In this document: positions 16,052 through 24,218 of the stretch, in pieces | Layout: every line of letters starts with the position of its first letter | Numbering within the stretch: position 1 is the first letter of the stretch | DNA from: an uncultured Clostridia bacterium | GTDB taxonomy: Bacteria; Bacillota; Clostridia; TANB77; CAG-508 | NCBI GenBank assembly: GCA_949077355.1 | Contig: CARUQW010000005.1 | Location: 1 to 37,620 of the forward strand | Direction of reading: 5' to 3' | Length of the DNA: 37,620 nt | Notes under the pieces: model-generated | Databases searched by the model: none | What the model was told of the DNA's origin: nothing | The model's input: only the letters and a program-made list of their open reading frames with translations | Program-made: the position numbers and the translations under genes

Positions 16052-18526
16052 ATGATAGAATTACTTTCACCTGTTGGTGATTTTGAATGTTTAAAAGCTG
16101 CGGTTCAAAATGGTGCTGATAGTGTTTACTTTGGTTCAGATACTTTTAGTGCTAGAGCCTTTGCTCATAATTTTGGTCCAGAAGAATTAGAAAAAGCAAT
16201 TCATTATGCTAAAATTCGTGGTGTAAAGACACATTTAACTTTAAATACTTTGATTAAAGATGATGAATTTGAAACTGCTTTGGATTTGGCTAAAACGGCC
16301 TATGAGGCTGGTATTGATGCCATTATTGTACAAGATTTGGGGTTGGCCACAAAATTAATTAAATTATTTCCTGATTTGCCAATTCATGCAAGCACACAGA
16401 TGACCGTACATAATTTAAATGGTGCCTTAAAATTGCAAGAACTTGGTTTTAAAAGAGTTGTTCTGGCTCGAGAACTTTCTATGAATGAAATTGACTACAT
16501 TTGTAAAAACACTAAAATTGAAATTGAATGTTTTGCTCATGGTGCCTTATGTATCTCTTATTCTGGTCAATGTCTATTTTCCAGTATGTTAGGTGGTCGT
16601 TCTGGTAATCGTGGAAAGTGCGCAGGTCCTTGTAGACTTCCTTACGAATTATTAGAAGATGATAAAAAAATCAATTCCGATTACTTACTTAGTACACGTG
16701 ATTTATGCAGCCTTGATTATCTCCCCTCTTTTATTGAATCTGGTGTTAAATGTCTAAAAATTGAAGGAAGAATGAAATCCCCTGAATATGTAGCAACGGT
16801 TACTAGAATTTACAGGAAATATATTAATTTAGCTTTATCTAAGGAACCTTATATCGTTTCTAAAACAGATCGAAAAATGCTAATGCAAGTCTTTAATCGT
16901 GGTATGTCTTCTTCTGGTCATCTGGATAATGAACCGAATAAAAATTTAGTATTTAAAGAAAAGCCTAATAATATGGGATTGCTACTTGGAAAAGTCCAAA
17001 ACTACAACAAAACGAAAGGTTTGATTACGGTTAAATTAAAAGAACCAATTAAAATCGGAGATACCATTTCTTTAGAAAATGAAAAAGGTTCTTATACTAT
17101 TTCCGAATTGATGGAAAAAAATAAAAATATTGTTGATACAAAAGTTGGGCAAACTGTTACAATTGGAAGAATGAAAGGAAATATTTCTTGTAATGATAAA
17201 ATCTATAAAATGTCCTCTAAAGAATTATCTACTTTGGCAAAAGAAAGTTACAAAAAGGAAAATCGAAAAATTCCTTTAAATTGTAAAGTGGTAATTCAAA
17301 AAGGAAAACCTATTTCCATTTCGATTACTCCTGCTAATTCAATTGCCTTGTACAAAAATTTAAAGATTCAATATGAATTGAATGAATTGCCTGTGGAAGC
17401 AAAAAATAAGCCACTAGAAAAAGAGACGATTATTAACCAAATTTCCAAAACAGCTTCTACTCCTTATCAATTCAAAAATATAAATATTGTTTTAGATAAT
17501 AATGTATTTCTCCCTAAATTAAGTATTTTAAATGAACTTCGTAGAAATGCTTTAGCAAAAGTAGAAGATTATGCTGTCCAACATTGTTTAAGAACTTATT
17601 CGAATTCCTCTAAAATAGCAAAGCCTTCTTATACCATAAAAGATGATATTCTTTCTGACATGAGAAACTATATCAAAACAGATGTTAATTTAACAAAATT
17701 GCAATCTCCTAAAATTTCTGTTTTGCTAAACACTCTACATCTTGATTTCGACTATACCAATTTAACAAATGATATCGATAATGTCTATATTCCTTTAAAA
17801 TATTTCACCCATAAAAAATATGCAAATCTTTTGAAAACATTAAGCAGAAATTTCAATATCTATATTTACATGCCAACTATTATTAAGGGAAATTATAAAA
17901 ACTTATTTTATGCTAATGCAGAAAATTCAGTTAAAAAATATGAAATAAAGGGATTTGTCATTTCTAACATTTGTAATATAAAACTTTTAAATGAATTATT
18001 CACAGACTTAGATAAATATTTCAAACTAGTAGCAAATTATACCTTTAATGTTTTTAATTTGCCAACTGTATTAACCTTAAAAGAACTTAATATTAGTCGT
18101 TTTACCCTTTCTCCAGAATTAGATAAAAAAACCATTCAAGGTCTATGCGATTATAATTATCTACAAAAAGAAATGATTGTATATGGAAGAATTCCTTTGC
18201 TTAACATGAATTATTGTTTATTAGGTGAAACCGATAAATGTTATCCAGAATGTAAAGCACGTTGTCAAGATGGACATACCTACTACCTAAAAGACCGCTT
18301 GAACATGAAATTTCCAATTATGCCTGACAATACACAAACTGTAACCACTTTATTTAATAGCAAAATAACTTCTATCTCATCACAAGATTTTTCTATCAAT
18401 TACGCTAGAATCGATATTTTAGATGAAGATATCTCTCAAATTAATCATATTGTTGCTACTGTCAAGGCGGGAAAACGTTTAGAAGGAAAAGAATATACGA
18501 ATGGAAACTTAAATCGAGAAATCTAA
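16052..18526 (+). CDS. U32 family peptidase (collagenase-like; RlhA/TrhP type)
   Basis: 824 residues. The N-terminal barrel starts with IELLSPVGDFECLKAAVQNGADSVYFG. The family signature is at IECFAHGALCISYSGQCLFSS, followed by GGRSGNRGKCAGPCRLPY; a C-terminal Cys cluster (KCYPECKARC) follows a long DUF3656-like middle part. Related proteins work with prephenate-derived cofactors in tRNA or rRNA hydroxylation, so a role in RNA modification is likelier than true proteolysis. The ATG at 16052 follows AAAGGAG; upstream in-frame starts lack a ribosome site. Arg is written with AGA, CGT and CGA, never CGG. Perfect palindrome E lies three bases past the stop. Confidence 0.9.
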   Translation: MIELLSPVGDFECLKAAVQNGADSVYFGSDTFSARAFAHNFGPEELEKAIHYAKIRGVKTHLTLNTLIKDDEFETALDLAKTAYEAGIDAIIVQDLGLATKLIKLFPDLPIHASTQMTVHNLNGALKLQELGFKRVVLARELSMNEIDYICKNTKIEIECFAHGALCISYSGQCLFSSMLGGRSGNRGKCAGPCRLPYELLEDDKKINSDYLLSTRDLCSLDYLPSFIESGVKCLKIEGRMKSPEYVATVTRIYRKYINLALSKEPYIVSKTDRKMLMQVFNRGMSSSGHLDNEPNKNLVFKEKPNNMGLLLGKVQNYNKTKGLITVKLKEPIKIGDTISLENEKGSYTISELMEKNKNIVDTKVGQTVTIGRMKGNISCNDKIYKMSSKELSTLAKESYKKENRKIPLNCKVVIQKGKPISISITPANSIALYKNLKIQYELNELPVEAKNKPLEKETIINQISKTASTPYQFKNINIVLDNNVFLPKLSILNELRRNALAKVEDYAVQHCLRTYSNSSKIAKPSYTIKDDILSDMRNYIKTDVNLTKLQSPKISVLLNTLHLDFDYTNLTNDIDNVYIPLKYFTHKKYANLLKTLSRNFNIYIYMPTIIKGNYKNLFYANAENSVKKYEIKGFVISNICNIKLLNELFTDLDKYFKLVANYTFNVFNLPTVLTLKELNISRFTLSPELDKKTIQGLCDYNYLQKEMIVYGRIPLLNMNYCLLGETDKCYPECKARCQDGHTYYLKDRLNMKFPIMPDNTQTVTTLFNSKITSISSQDFSINYARIDILDEDISQINHIVATVKAGKRLEGKEYTNGNLNREI

Positions 18527-18529
18527 AAA

Positions 18530-18622
18530 ATTGCCACTGGTTCCGGGTTTAAATGGCAAGGGGGATTTTAAGGAACGTCCCTGCAATCCCCCTTGCCATT
18601 TAAACCCGGAACCAGTGGCAAT
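18530..18622. repeat. 93-bp perfect palindrome carrying the hairpin core (element E)
   Basis: The arms 18530-18567 and 18585-18622 are 38 bp and match without a mismatch. The 17-nt loop TTAAGGAACGTCCCTGC and the inner GGGGGATT/AATCCCCC stem are those of the hairpin family. It fills the gap between the convergent U32 and RNHCP genes, three bases after the U32 stop. No T run follows. Confidence 0.85.
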
Positions 18623-18634
18623 CAACGTTAACTT

Positions 18635-18949
18635 CTAAATTTGCTTACTACTTAAATCAATAATTAAATCCATATTATCATCTTTAGCAGCTTTATTTTT
18701 TCGAATTGCTCCACATTTTTTACAACGAAAAACAATCACATATCCCTTTTTACTATCCACTTCCAAACTAACTGGCTCTAAATCTCCTTGGCATCGTTCT
18801 TGTCTATCTCCAGGTTTTTTATCTACATGTTTAGAATGTAGACAATAGGGACAATGATTTCTACAAGAATATCCTAATTTTTGAACTTCTTTCCCACAAT
18901 TATCACATATAAATTCTTCATCTATTTCAACGAAATTTCTTGCTTCCAT
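18635..18949 (-). CDS. RNHCP domain zinc protein
   Basis: 104 residues with the motif that names the family, CRNHCPYC, between two further Cys pairs (CDNC near the start and CKKC near the end), so probably two zinc sites. The function of the family is not known. The ATG has AAAGGAG six bases upstream. It lies downstream of the TGS/uridine-kinase-like gene with hairpin C between them, and faces the U32 gene. No in-frame CGG. Confidence 0.85.
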   Translation of the reverse strand: MEARNFVEIDEEFICDNCGKEVQKLGYSCRNHCPYCLHSKHVDKKPGDRQERCQGDLEPVSLEVDSKKGYVIVFRCKKCGAIRKNKAAKDDNMDLIIDLSSKQI

Positions 18950-18978
18950 ATTCTTCTCCTTTCGTGTTTTCTAATCAA

Positions 18979-19010
18979 ATGTGAAAAAGGAAACGTCCCC
19001 AACTTCACAT
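18979..19010 (-). repeat. Stop-codon hairpin element C (after the nucleoside kinase gene)
   Basis: Arms ATGTGAA (18979-18985) and TTCACAT (19004-19010), loop holding AAGGAAACGTCCCCAA. The right arm overlaps the TAA at 19010-19012. Closest to element B. Confidence 0.75.
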
Positions 19011-20650
19011 TAGTATTTAAAACTACCTCCTCCTAAGAATTCTTTTAATAAGGAATTGGTTGGTACATATTCTGGTGATATGGTTTGGAAATATTTCAAC
19101 ATATTAATTAATCTTCTTGCTTCTGCATATTCTGGCTCTTCTTGTTTGATTTCTTCTAATAATGGTAGTGCTATTGCTTTTAATGCTCCTAATTCATAGA
19201 TTAAAGAGGTATTAAAGATACTGTCTGCTTGTTCTTGATATGGAAAAATATTTTTTTCTTCCCCTCGGTTTACCATATGCCATGTTCTTATTGTGTGTTT
19301 TGCATCATAGCCCCTAAATTGATTATCTCTTACAATTCTTCGAATAAGCCTTGTATCTGTTGTTGATATTCTATTGTATCTATCCATATTTAATACGGTT
19401 AATGCACTAATATAGATTTTATATTTTTGCTCTTTATCAATTTTGCTTGTCAATTTGTCATTCAAACAATGAATTCCTTCAATTACCAATACTTGGTCTT
19501 GCTCTAATTTTAATTTCTTACCATTATATCTTTTGGTTCCTTCATGGAAATCAAATTCTGGCATTTCCACTTCTTCTCCATTTAATAAGCTAGTTAAATG
19601 ATTATTAAATAATTCTAAGTCAATTGCTTCAATAGATTCAAAATCATATTCTCCATTTTCATCTCTTGGCGTATCTTTTCTTTCTACAAAATAATTATCT
19701 ACTGAAATCGTTACTGGTTTGATTCGATTAATTCTTAATTGAATTCCTAACCTTTGGGCAAAAGTTGTTTTTCCAGATGATGATGGACCTGCAATTAATA
19801 TCATCTTTACATTTCTATTTTTTGCTATTTTATCAGCAATATTAGCAATTTTCTTTTCATGCAAAGCTTCATCTAGCATAATAATATCTTTAATATCATC
19901 TTCTTCCACTGCCTTATTTAATTTATAAATCGTATTTACATTTAATATTTTATGAATATCATCATATTCATCCAATGCCCATGCTAATTTTTTGGTTTGA
20001 ATTAACTTTGGTAGTTGCCCTGGTTTATCTGAACTTGGATATCTTACCAAAAAGCCATCTTCATATTTTATAATCTCAAAAATCTTCGTTATTCCTGTTC
20101 GATTCGCAATCGTTCCATAACAATAATTATAATAATTTTCACAATAGTACATAAAAATTTCTTTATTTTCTGGCAAATCTAATTGCAATCTTCCTTTTGA
20201 TATATCATTTTTCTCGTAGAATTGTTCTGCTTGTTCACGAGTCATAACTACTTGTTGAATTGGTAGATTTTTTTGCACAATGTGATGCATCTTATCATTC
20301 AACTTTTGAATCAACTCTTCTGTTATTTCTGTGTTTTCAAGTTCGCAAAACATCGAATTTGGTAACTGATAATTAACTATTATTTTTTTATCTGGACACA
20401 CTTCTTCCACTGCTTTTCCTAAAATATAAATAATCGTTCTACGGTATATTTTTGTTCCTTCTTTTGAAGATATATCAATTAATTTAACTTCTCCATCCTG
20501 TTTGATTGGATAATCCAAATTTACATATTCATTATTAAAAATAGCACCTATTACAAAATATTCACTTTTTTCTATTTCCTCTTTTAATAAACTTTGTATC
20601 GTTGTTTCCTTTTCAATTTCCATTATCTTATCTTGATATTGTATTTTCAT
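19010..20650 (-). CDS. TGS / threonyl-tRNA-synthetase-like / uridine kinase fusion protein
   Basis: 546 residues. The N-terminus (1-60) resembles a TGS domain. The middle (to about 260) resembles the ThrRS/AlaRS second additional domain, though its usual HxxxH-type metal site is not evident beyond DKMHHIV. The C-terminal half is a P-loop kinase of the uridine kinase/phosphoribulokinase type: Walker A GPSSSGKTTFAQRLG, the ISVDNYF acidic motif and a later VIEGIHCLND. Such fusions are common in Clostridia and annotated as nucleoside kinases; the substrate is inferred only. Monocistronic, divergent from sspH, followed by hairpin C. Confidence 0.85.
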   Translation of the reverse strand: MKIQYQDKIMEIEKETTIQSLLKEEIEKSEYFVIGAIFNNEYVNLDYPIKQDGEVKLIDISSKEGTKIYRRTIIYILGKAVEEVCPDKKIIVNYQLPNSMFCELENTEITEELIQKLNDKMHHIVQKNLPIQQVVMTREQAEQFYEKNDISKGRLQLDLPENKEIFMYYCENYYNYCYGTIANRTGITKIFEIIKYEDGFLVRYPSSDKPGQLPKLIQTKKLAWALDEYDDIHKILNVNTIYKLNKAVEEDDIKDIIMLDEALHEKKIANIADKIAKNRNVKMILIAGPSSSGKTTFAQRLGIQLRINRIKPVTISVDNYFVERKDTPRDENGEYDFESIEAIDLELFNNHLTSLLNGEEVEMPEFDFHEGTKRYNGKKLKLEQDQVLVIEGIHCLNDKLTSKIDKEQKYKIYISALTVLNMDRYNRISTTDTRLIRRIVRDNQFRGYDAKHTIRTWHMVNRGEEKNIFPYQEQADSIFNTSLIYELGALKAIALPLLEEIKQEEPEYAEARRLINMLKYFQTISPEYVPTNSLLKEFLGGGSFKY

Positions 20651-20760
20651 AATCGTCCTCCTTCTTAATAATTTTAACGTAAATGCTAATATTAGTCAAC
20701 TTGTTATATTTTTATTTTTTATGGATATACTTTTATTATACTAAGATTGGAGGTTTTTTT

Positions 20761-20943
20761 ATGAATTTGGAAAGAATTTATTCTATTTTAAATAATGATG
20801 AAAAGTTTGATATTTACTATAATGAGAGAGCTGTATGGGTTCAGGGTCTTGATGAAAATGCCGAAACAGCTAAGGTTGGTTTTGTCGATAATTTTGAAGA
20901 AAAGGATGTTTTTATTAAAGATTTATATGAAAGAAATTTGTAA
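20761..20943 (+). CDS. sspH: H-type small acid-soluble spore protein-like
   Basis: 60 residues. The pattern YYNERAVWVQGLDENAETAKV corresponds to the YNGxPVWIxxVDExxxTAxV core of SspH proteins, with the usual short N-terminal RIYSIL helix and an acidic end. Members are made in the forespore and packed in the spore core. The ATG is chosen because TTGGAGG lies seven bases upstream; the longer in-frame extension has no ribosome site. A terminator follows at 21019. I did not find a convincing sigma-G promoter. Divergent from the kinase gene. Confidence 0.8.
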   Translation: MNLERIYSILNNDEKFDIYYNERAVWVQGLDENAETAKVGFVDNFEEKDVFIKDLYERNL

Positions 20944-21018
20944 ATATTCTCTAGACTCATTTTCTTTTTTATTTTGCTATATCAGAACAATAAGAAGTTG
21001 ATTAAAAATGAATTGTAA

Positions 21019-21052
21019 AAAAAACCGTCTTTTTAGTTCTAGACGGTTTTTT
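21019..21052. terminator. Bidirectional terminator between sspH and glyS
   Basis: A perfect 12-bp stem, AAAAAACCGTCT with AGACGGTTTTTT, around a 10-nt loop. It ends both convergent genes. Confidence 0.9.
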
Positions 21053-21057
21053 CTCAA

Positions 21058-22440
21058 TTAAAATTCTAATTTTTCTTCTACCCAAGCAGCAACTTCATCA
21101 ATTTTTAGTCTTATTTGTTCCATAGTATCTCTATCTCTAACTGTTACAGTCCCATCTTCTAAAGTATCGAAATCAATTGTTACACAATATGGAGTACCAA
21201 TTTCATCTTCTCTTCTATAACGTTTTCCTATACTTCCTGCTTCATCATAATCACACATAAATTTCTTAGAAAGTTTTGTATAAACTTCTTCTGCTTTTTC
21301 TGATAATTTTTTAGAAAGAGGTAATACAGCTACTTTATATGGTGCTAATGCTGGATGTAAATGTAGAACTGTTCTTGTATCTCCATCTTCTAATTGTTCT
21401 TCTTCATAACTATCACATAAAAATGCTAGTGTTACTCTATCAGCTCCAACTGATGGCTCGATACAATATGGTATAAATTTTTCTCCTGTTTCTGGGTCTG
21501 TATATTGGAAATCTTCTTTTGAAACATTCATGTGACTCTTTAAGTCAAAGTCTGTTCTATCTGCAATTCCCCATAATTCTCCCCATCCAAATGGGAAAGC
21601 ATATTCAATATCAGTTGTTCCATTACTGTAATGAGATAATTCTTCTGGAGTATGGTCTCTTAATCTGATATTTTCTTCTGTCATTCCTAAATTTAATAAC
21701 CATTGCTTACAGAATTTTTTCCAGTAATCTTGCCATTCCAAATCAGTTCCTGGCTTACAGAAAAATTCTAATTCCATTTGTTCGAACTCTCTTGTTCTAA
21801 AAGTAAAGTTACCTGGTGTAATTTCATTTCTGAATGCTTTACCAATTTGTGCAATACCCATTGGTAATTTTTTTCTTGTTGTTCTCATTACATTCTTGAA
21901 GTTTACAAATATACCTTGTGCTGTTTCTGGTCTTAAATAAATTTCAGCTTTAGCATCTTCTGTTACTCCTTGGAATGTTTTGAACATTAGATTGAATTTT
22001 CTAATATCTGTAAAATTATGTGCTCCACAGTTTGGACAATTGATTTCATGTTCGTCCATATATGCTATCATTTTTTCGTCTGGCCATCCATCTACTATTT
22101 CCTCACATTTATTTTCATGCATCCATTCTTCAATCATTTTGTCAGCTCTATGTCTTGTTTTACATTCTTTACAATCAATTAATGGATCTGAAAATCCTCC
22201 AACATGTCCAGATGCTACCCATGTTGTTGGGTTCATTAAAATAGCGGCATCTAATCCTACATTATATGCATTTTCTTGAATGAATTTTCTCCTCCATGCT
22301 TCTTTTACATTGTTTTTTAATTCTACTCCTAAAGGACCATAATCCCAAGTATTTGCTAATCCTCCATAAATTTCTGATCCTGGATATACATATCCTCTGC
22401 TTTTGCATAGTGCTACTAACGTGTCCATTGACTTTACCAT
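21058..22440 (-). CDS. glyS: Glycyl-tRNA synthetase, single-chain class II (dimeric type)
   Basis: 460 residues, full length for the bacterial/eukaryal-type homodimeric GlyRS. Motifs: GGLANTWDYGPLGVELKNNVK near the start, a zinc-site-like pair (CKEC, CPNC), class II motif 2 around FRNEITPGNFTFRTREFEQMELEFF, motif 3 around EPSVGADR, and the anticodon-binding domain from APYKVAVLPL. It charges tRNA-Gly, the tRNA presumed to enter at the CGG shift sites. It is controlled by the T-box in the leader at 22562-22772. The ATG has GAGGAGG at 22447-22453. Confidence 0.96.
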   Translation of the reverse strand: MVKSMDTLVALCKSRGYVYPGSEIYGGLANTWDYGPLGVELKNNVKEAWRRKFIQENAYNVGLDAAILMNPTTWVASGHVGGFSDPLIDCKECKTRHRADKMIEEWMHENKCEEIVDGWPDEKMIAYMDEHEINCPNCGAHNFTDIRKFNLMFKTFQGVTEDAKAEIYLRPETAQGIFVNFKNVMRTTRKKLPMGIAQIGKAFRNEITPGNFTFRTREFEQMELEFFCKPGTDLEWQDYWKKFCKQWLLNLGMTEENIRLRDHTPEELSHYSNGTTDIEYAFPFGWGELWGIADRTDFDLKSHMNVSKEDFQYTDPETGEKFIPYCIEPSVGADRVTLAFLCDSYEEEQLEDGDTRTVLHLHPALAPYKVAVLPLSKKLSEKAEEVYTKLSKKFMCDYDEAGSIGKRYRREDEIGTPYCVTIDFDTLEDGTVTVRDRDTMEQIRLKIDEVAAWVEEKLEF

Positions 22441-22455
22441 AAAAATTCCTCCTCT

Positions 22456-22565
22456 TTTTGATGATTTTGGGGACGGAGGAAAAAATCATCATTCTTATTT
22501 TTTTAGTTTTTGACTTTCGAAAATTCTTTTGATGATTTTTTCCTCCGTCCCCAAAATCATCAAAA
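22456..22565. repeat. Inverted pair of hairpin elements in the glyS leader
   Basis: 22456-22490 and 22531-22565 are perfect 35-bp inverted copies. Each copy alone also folds: GATGATTTT with AAAATCATC (22460-22468/22482-22490 and 22531-22539/22553-22561) around a 13-nt loop GGGGACGGAGGAA or its complement. The loop is a variant of the GGGACG core seen elsewhere. The pair lies between the T-box terminator and the ribosome site of glyS. Confidence 0.8.
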
Positions 22566-22604
22566 AAACTTTCGAAACCTAGCATAAGCTAGGGACGAAA
22601 GTTT
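22562..22604 (-). terminator. Regulated terminator of the glyS T-box
   Basis: On the minus strand AAACTTTCG/CGAAAGTTT (9 bp) and CCTAGC/GCTAGG (6 bp) stack around a TTAT loop and end in T7. The left part overlaps the conserved T-box antiterminator, as expected for a transcriptional switch. Confidence 0.85.
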
Positions 22605-22772
22605 ATATTTCCGCGTTTCCACCCTAATTCTTAAAATGTAATATTTTAAGCACCTTAATTTTAACATTACTCCAAAGCTCCCCATATGCATCCGCTATTG
22701 GTATTTCACCCTTCACCAATTCTCTAAGAACGAACTTATCATACTTTTTCTTCTTCACCGTAATTATTTAAT
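22562..22772 (-). promoter_or_regulatory. T-box riboswitch controlling glyS
   Basis: The minus strand carries the conserved T-box bulge AGGGTGGAAACGCGG (22611-22625) followed by the CGTCCCT half of the antiterminator. Upstream, a stem I-like region includes AGAGAATTGGTGAAGGGTGAAA-type sequence (22694-22726, read in parts). By its place before the GCTTTGGAGTAA end of stem I, the specifier is probably GGA (22679-22681), a Gly codon, in accord with the gene. Uncharged tRNA-Gly would stabilise the antiterminator. Confidence 0.88.
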
Positions 22773-22779
22773 TTCATAT

Positions 22780-22808
22780 ATTATATTATCTAATTAAAAA
22801 AAAGTCAA
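22780..22808 (-). promoter_or_regulatory. Promoter of the T-box-glyS unit
   Basis: TTGACT (22803-22808) and TATAAT (22780-22785) on the minus strand with a 17-bp spacer. It is divergent from the tRNA promoter at 22826. Confidence 0.8.
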
Positions 22809-22825
22809 TAATTTTCAAAAAAATA

Positions 22826-22854
22826 TTGCTAATTTTCTTTTTTTGTGCTAAGAT
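22826..22854 (+). promoter_or_regulatory. Promoter of tRNA-Trp
   Basis: TTGCTA (22826-22831) and TAAGAT (22849-22854) separated by 17 bp, about 22 bases before the mature tRNA 5' end. Confidence 0.6.
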
Positions 22855-22875
22855 AATAAATGTACTTATCAATAT

Positions 22876-22950
22876 AGGGGTATAGTGTCAATGGTAGCAC
22901 ATCGGTCTCCAAAACCGCCTGTGAGGGTTCGAGTCCTTCTACCCCTGCCA
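22876..22950 (+). tRNA. tRNA-Trp (anticodon CCA)
   Basis: A 75-nt cloverleaf with encoded CCA end. The acceptor stem AGGGGTA/TACCCCT has 7 pairs, then discriminator G. The anticodon loop is CTCCAAA with anticodon CCA. The T arm is GAGGG-TTCGAGT-CCTTC with one G-T pair. The outermost pair of the anticodon stem is mismatched (T-C). It is a single-gene unit with its own promoter and terminator. It reads UGG; nothing suggests that it reads CGG. Confidence 0.93.
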
Positions 22951-22961
22951 AGTTCATTTAC

Positions 22962-22996
22962 AAAAGCTTAAAGCTACTCAGCTTGTAAGCTTTTTT
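22962..22996 (+). terminator. Terminator after tRNA-Trp
   Basis: A 9-bp outer stem (22962-22970 with 22986-22994) and a 5-bp inner stem (AAGCT/AGCTT) with an ACTC loop, ending in a T run. Confidence 0.88.
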
Positions 22997-23037
22997 CTAT
23001 ACACAAAATTTCAAATTTTATTTTAAGAGGTGATTTT

Positions 23038-23623
23038 ATTTTTAAAAATCTAAAATTATTTTATATCTTTTCTTTTATTTTAATATTTTTGATACCTATT
23101 TTTTTTATCCCCTTATTTACTACAAACCATCTGTCTTTTTCCAGCAATAGTCATTCTGAGATTTTAGATATTAATCCAACCGGCTTTGTCTGGCCCATTC
23201 CCGGCTATACCAAAATAAGTTCTTCATTTGGGAAACGAGCCTCTCCCACTTCACGGTGCTTCTTCTTCACATTCTGGAATCGACATTCCTGCTCCCCCTG
23301 GCAGCAAATTTATTGCTGTTCATGATGGTGAAATTACTTTTAGAGAGTTTTTAGGAGCTGGTGGCTATACCATAACACTTTCTTTCGATAATTATAAAAT
23401 AAGCTATTGTCACTCTGACCCTAACTGGATAGTATCTGTCGGTGACCAAATTAAACAAGGTCAGATAATCGGACAAGTTGGTCCTAAAAATGTTTACGGT
23501 GTAAAAGGAAATCAATATTTCGATTCAGAAGGAAAACCTACCAATGGTGCTACTACTGGACCTCATCTTCACCTAGGAATTCGTCTTGACGGAAAGTATG
23601 TAAATCCATTAAATTATTTCTAA
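23038..23623 (+). CDS. Secreted M23 family metallopeptidase; +1 shift at CGG
   Basis: 194 residues when 23038-23253 and 23255-23623 are joined. The zinc ligands and catalytic residues of LytM-type glycyl-glycine or cross-link endopeptidases are present: SHSGIDIP (His, Asp) just after the shift and GPHLHLGI (HxH) near the end. WPIPGYTKISSSFGKRASPTS before the shift is the usual entrance of the domain, so both halves belong together. The N-terminus is a signal peptide: FKNLK and then a long hydrophobic stretch. The start is odd: the codon at the right distance from AGAGGTGA (23025-23032) is ATT at 23038; a TTG at 23089 would cut the signal. Without the shift and with a dead start it would be a pseudogene, the main alternative. 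Confidence 0.7.
23254..23256 (+). other. +1 recoding site of the M23 peptidase (TCA CGG T)
   Basis: The zero frame loses similarity at CGG. The +1 frame GGT GCT continues as GASSSHSGIDIP, the conserved zinc-site region. This is the only site followed by T rather than A. Confidence 0.8.
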
Positions 23624-23659
23624 AGGGATTTTAGGGACGTTCTTTAAAATCCCTTTTTT
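23622..23659 (+). repeat. Stop-codon hairpin element G (after the M23 gene)
   Basis: A perfect 12-bp stem, AAAGGGATTTTA (23622-23633) with TAAAATCCCTTT (23645-23656), loop GGGACGTTCTT, then T residues. The left arm overlaps the TAA at 23621-23623. It could also act as terminator. Confidence 0.8.
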
Positions 23660-23697
23660 CAAAAAAATACACACAACAAATAAGTCAAAATAAAAAG

Positions 23698-23734
23698 AAG
23701 TGGGATTTTAAGGAACATCCCTAAAATCCCACTT
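23698..23734 (-). repeat. Stop-codon hairpin element H (after the zinc-ribbon gene)
   Basis: A perfect 13-bp stem (23698-23710 with 23722-23734) and an 11-nt loop, minus strand GGGATGTTCCT, one base off the usual core. The right arm overlaps the TAA at 23733-23735. Its neighbour G faces it from the convergent gene. Confidence 0.8.
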
Positions 23735-24203
23735 ACATATCATCATCATCATCTTCATCACAACCATGACAGTCATGACAACTTCCTGAACATCCTTGCC
23801 CACTTTCGCCGTCTTCTATTTCTCCTGACCAATCTAATTCTATAATGTTTTGACATTCAGGACATTCAATTTCTGTTTTATTTTCATCCACGTCTATAAT
23901 AAATTCATAATTACAGTATGGACAAACAATTTCAAAGTCAAATCCATCTTCTGCATAAATATCTTTTTCTATGTTATCAATAACTTGTTGCATTTGCTCC
24001 ATTTTGGCATTAATTTGATTTTGTTTATCTTCTAATTTTTGCATTTCAGCTGATTTATATTCAATAATATAATCCATTTGATCTACAATAACATCCACAA
24101 AAGAGACAAATCGCTTTTTGACGTATTCTAAATCTTCTTTATTTTTTATATTTTTTTCTATGTCGTCTAAAAAACTTTTATATTCGTTTTTTAAGTTTCC
24201 CAT
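23733..24203 (-). CDS. Coiled-coil / zinc-ribbon protein, CD1247-like
   Basis: 156 residues. The N-terminal two thirds are helical and charged (a coiled coil about 40-90). A zinc ribbon follows (CPYCNYEF and CPECQNII), then an acidic, Cys/His-rich tail (CSGSCHDCHGC before a run of Asp). It resembles the CD1247 N-terminal family of Clostridia, of unknown role. It lies 15 bases downstream of efp and is presumably in its operon. No in-frame CGG. Confidence 0.75.
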   Translation of the reverse strand: MGNLKNEYKSFLDDIEKNIKNKEDLEYVKKRFVSFVDVIVDQMDYIIEYKSAEMQKLEDKQNQINAKMEQMQQVIDNIEKDIYAEDGFDFEIVCPYCNYEFIIDVDENKTEIECPECQNIIELDWSGEIEDGESGQGCSGSCHDCHGCDEDDDDDM

Positions 24204-24218
24204 TTTGTCAGTCCTTTC

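Noticed and set aside
22876..22950. tRNA-Trp(CCA) as a reader of CGG
   Set aside because: The anticodon reads UGG and the outcome at the sites is Gly with a shift, not Trp.
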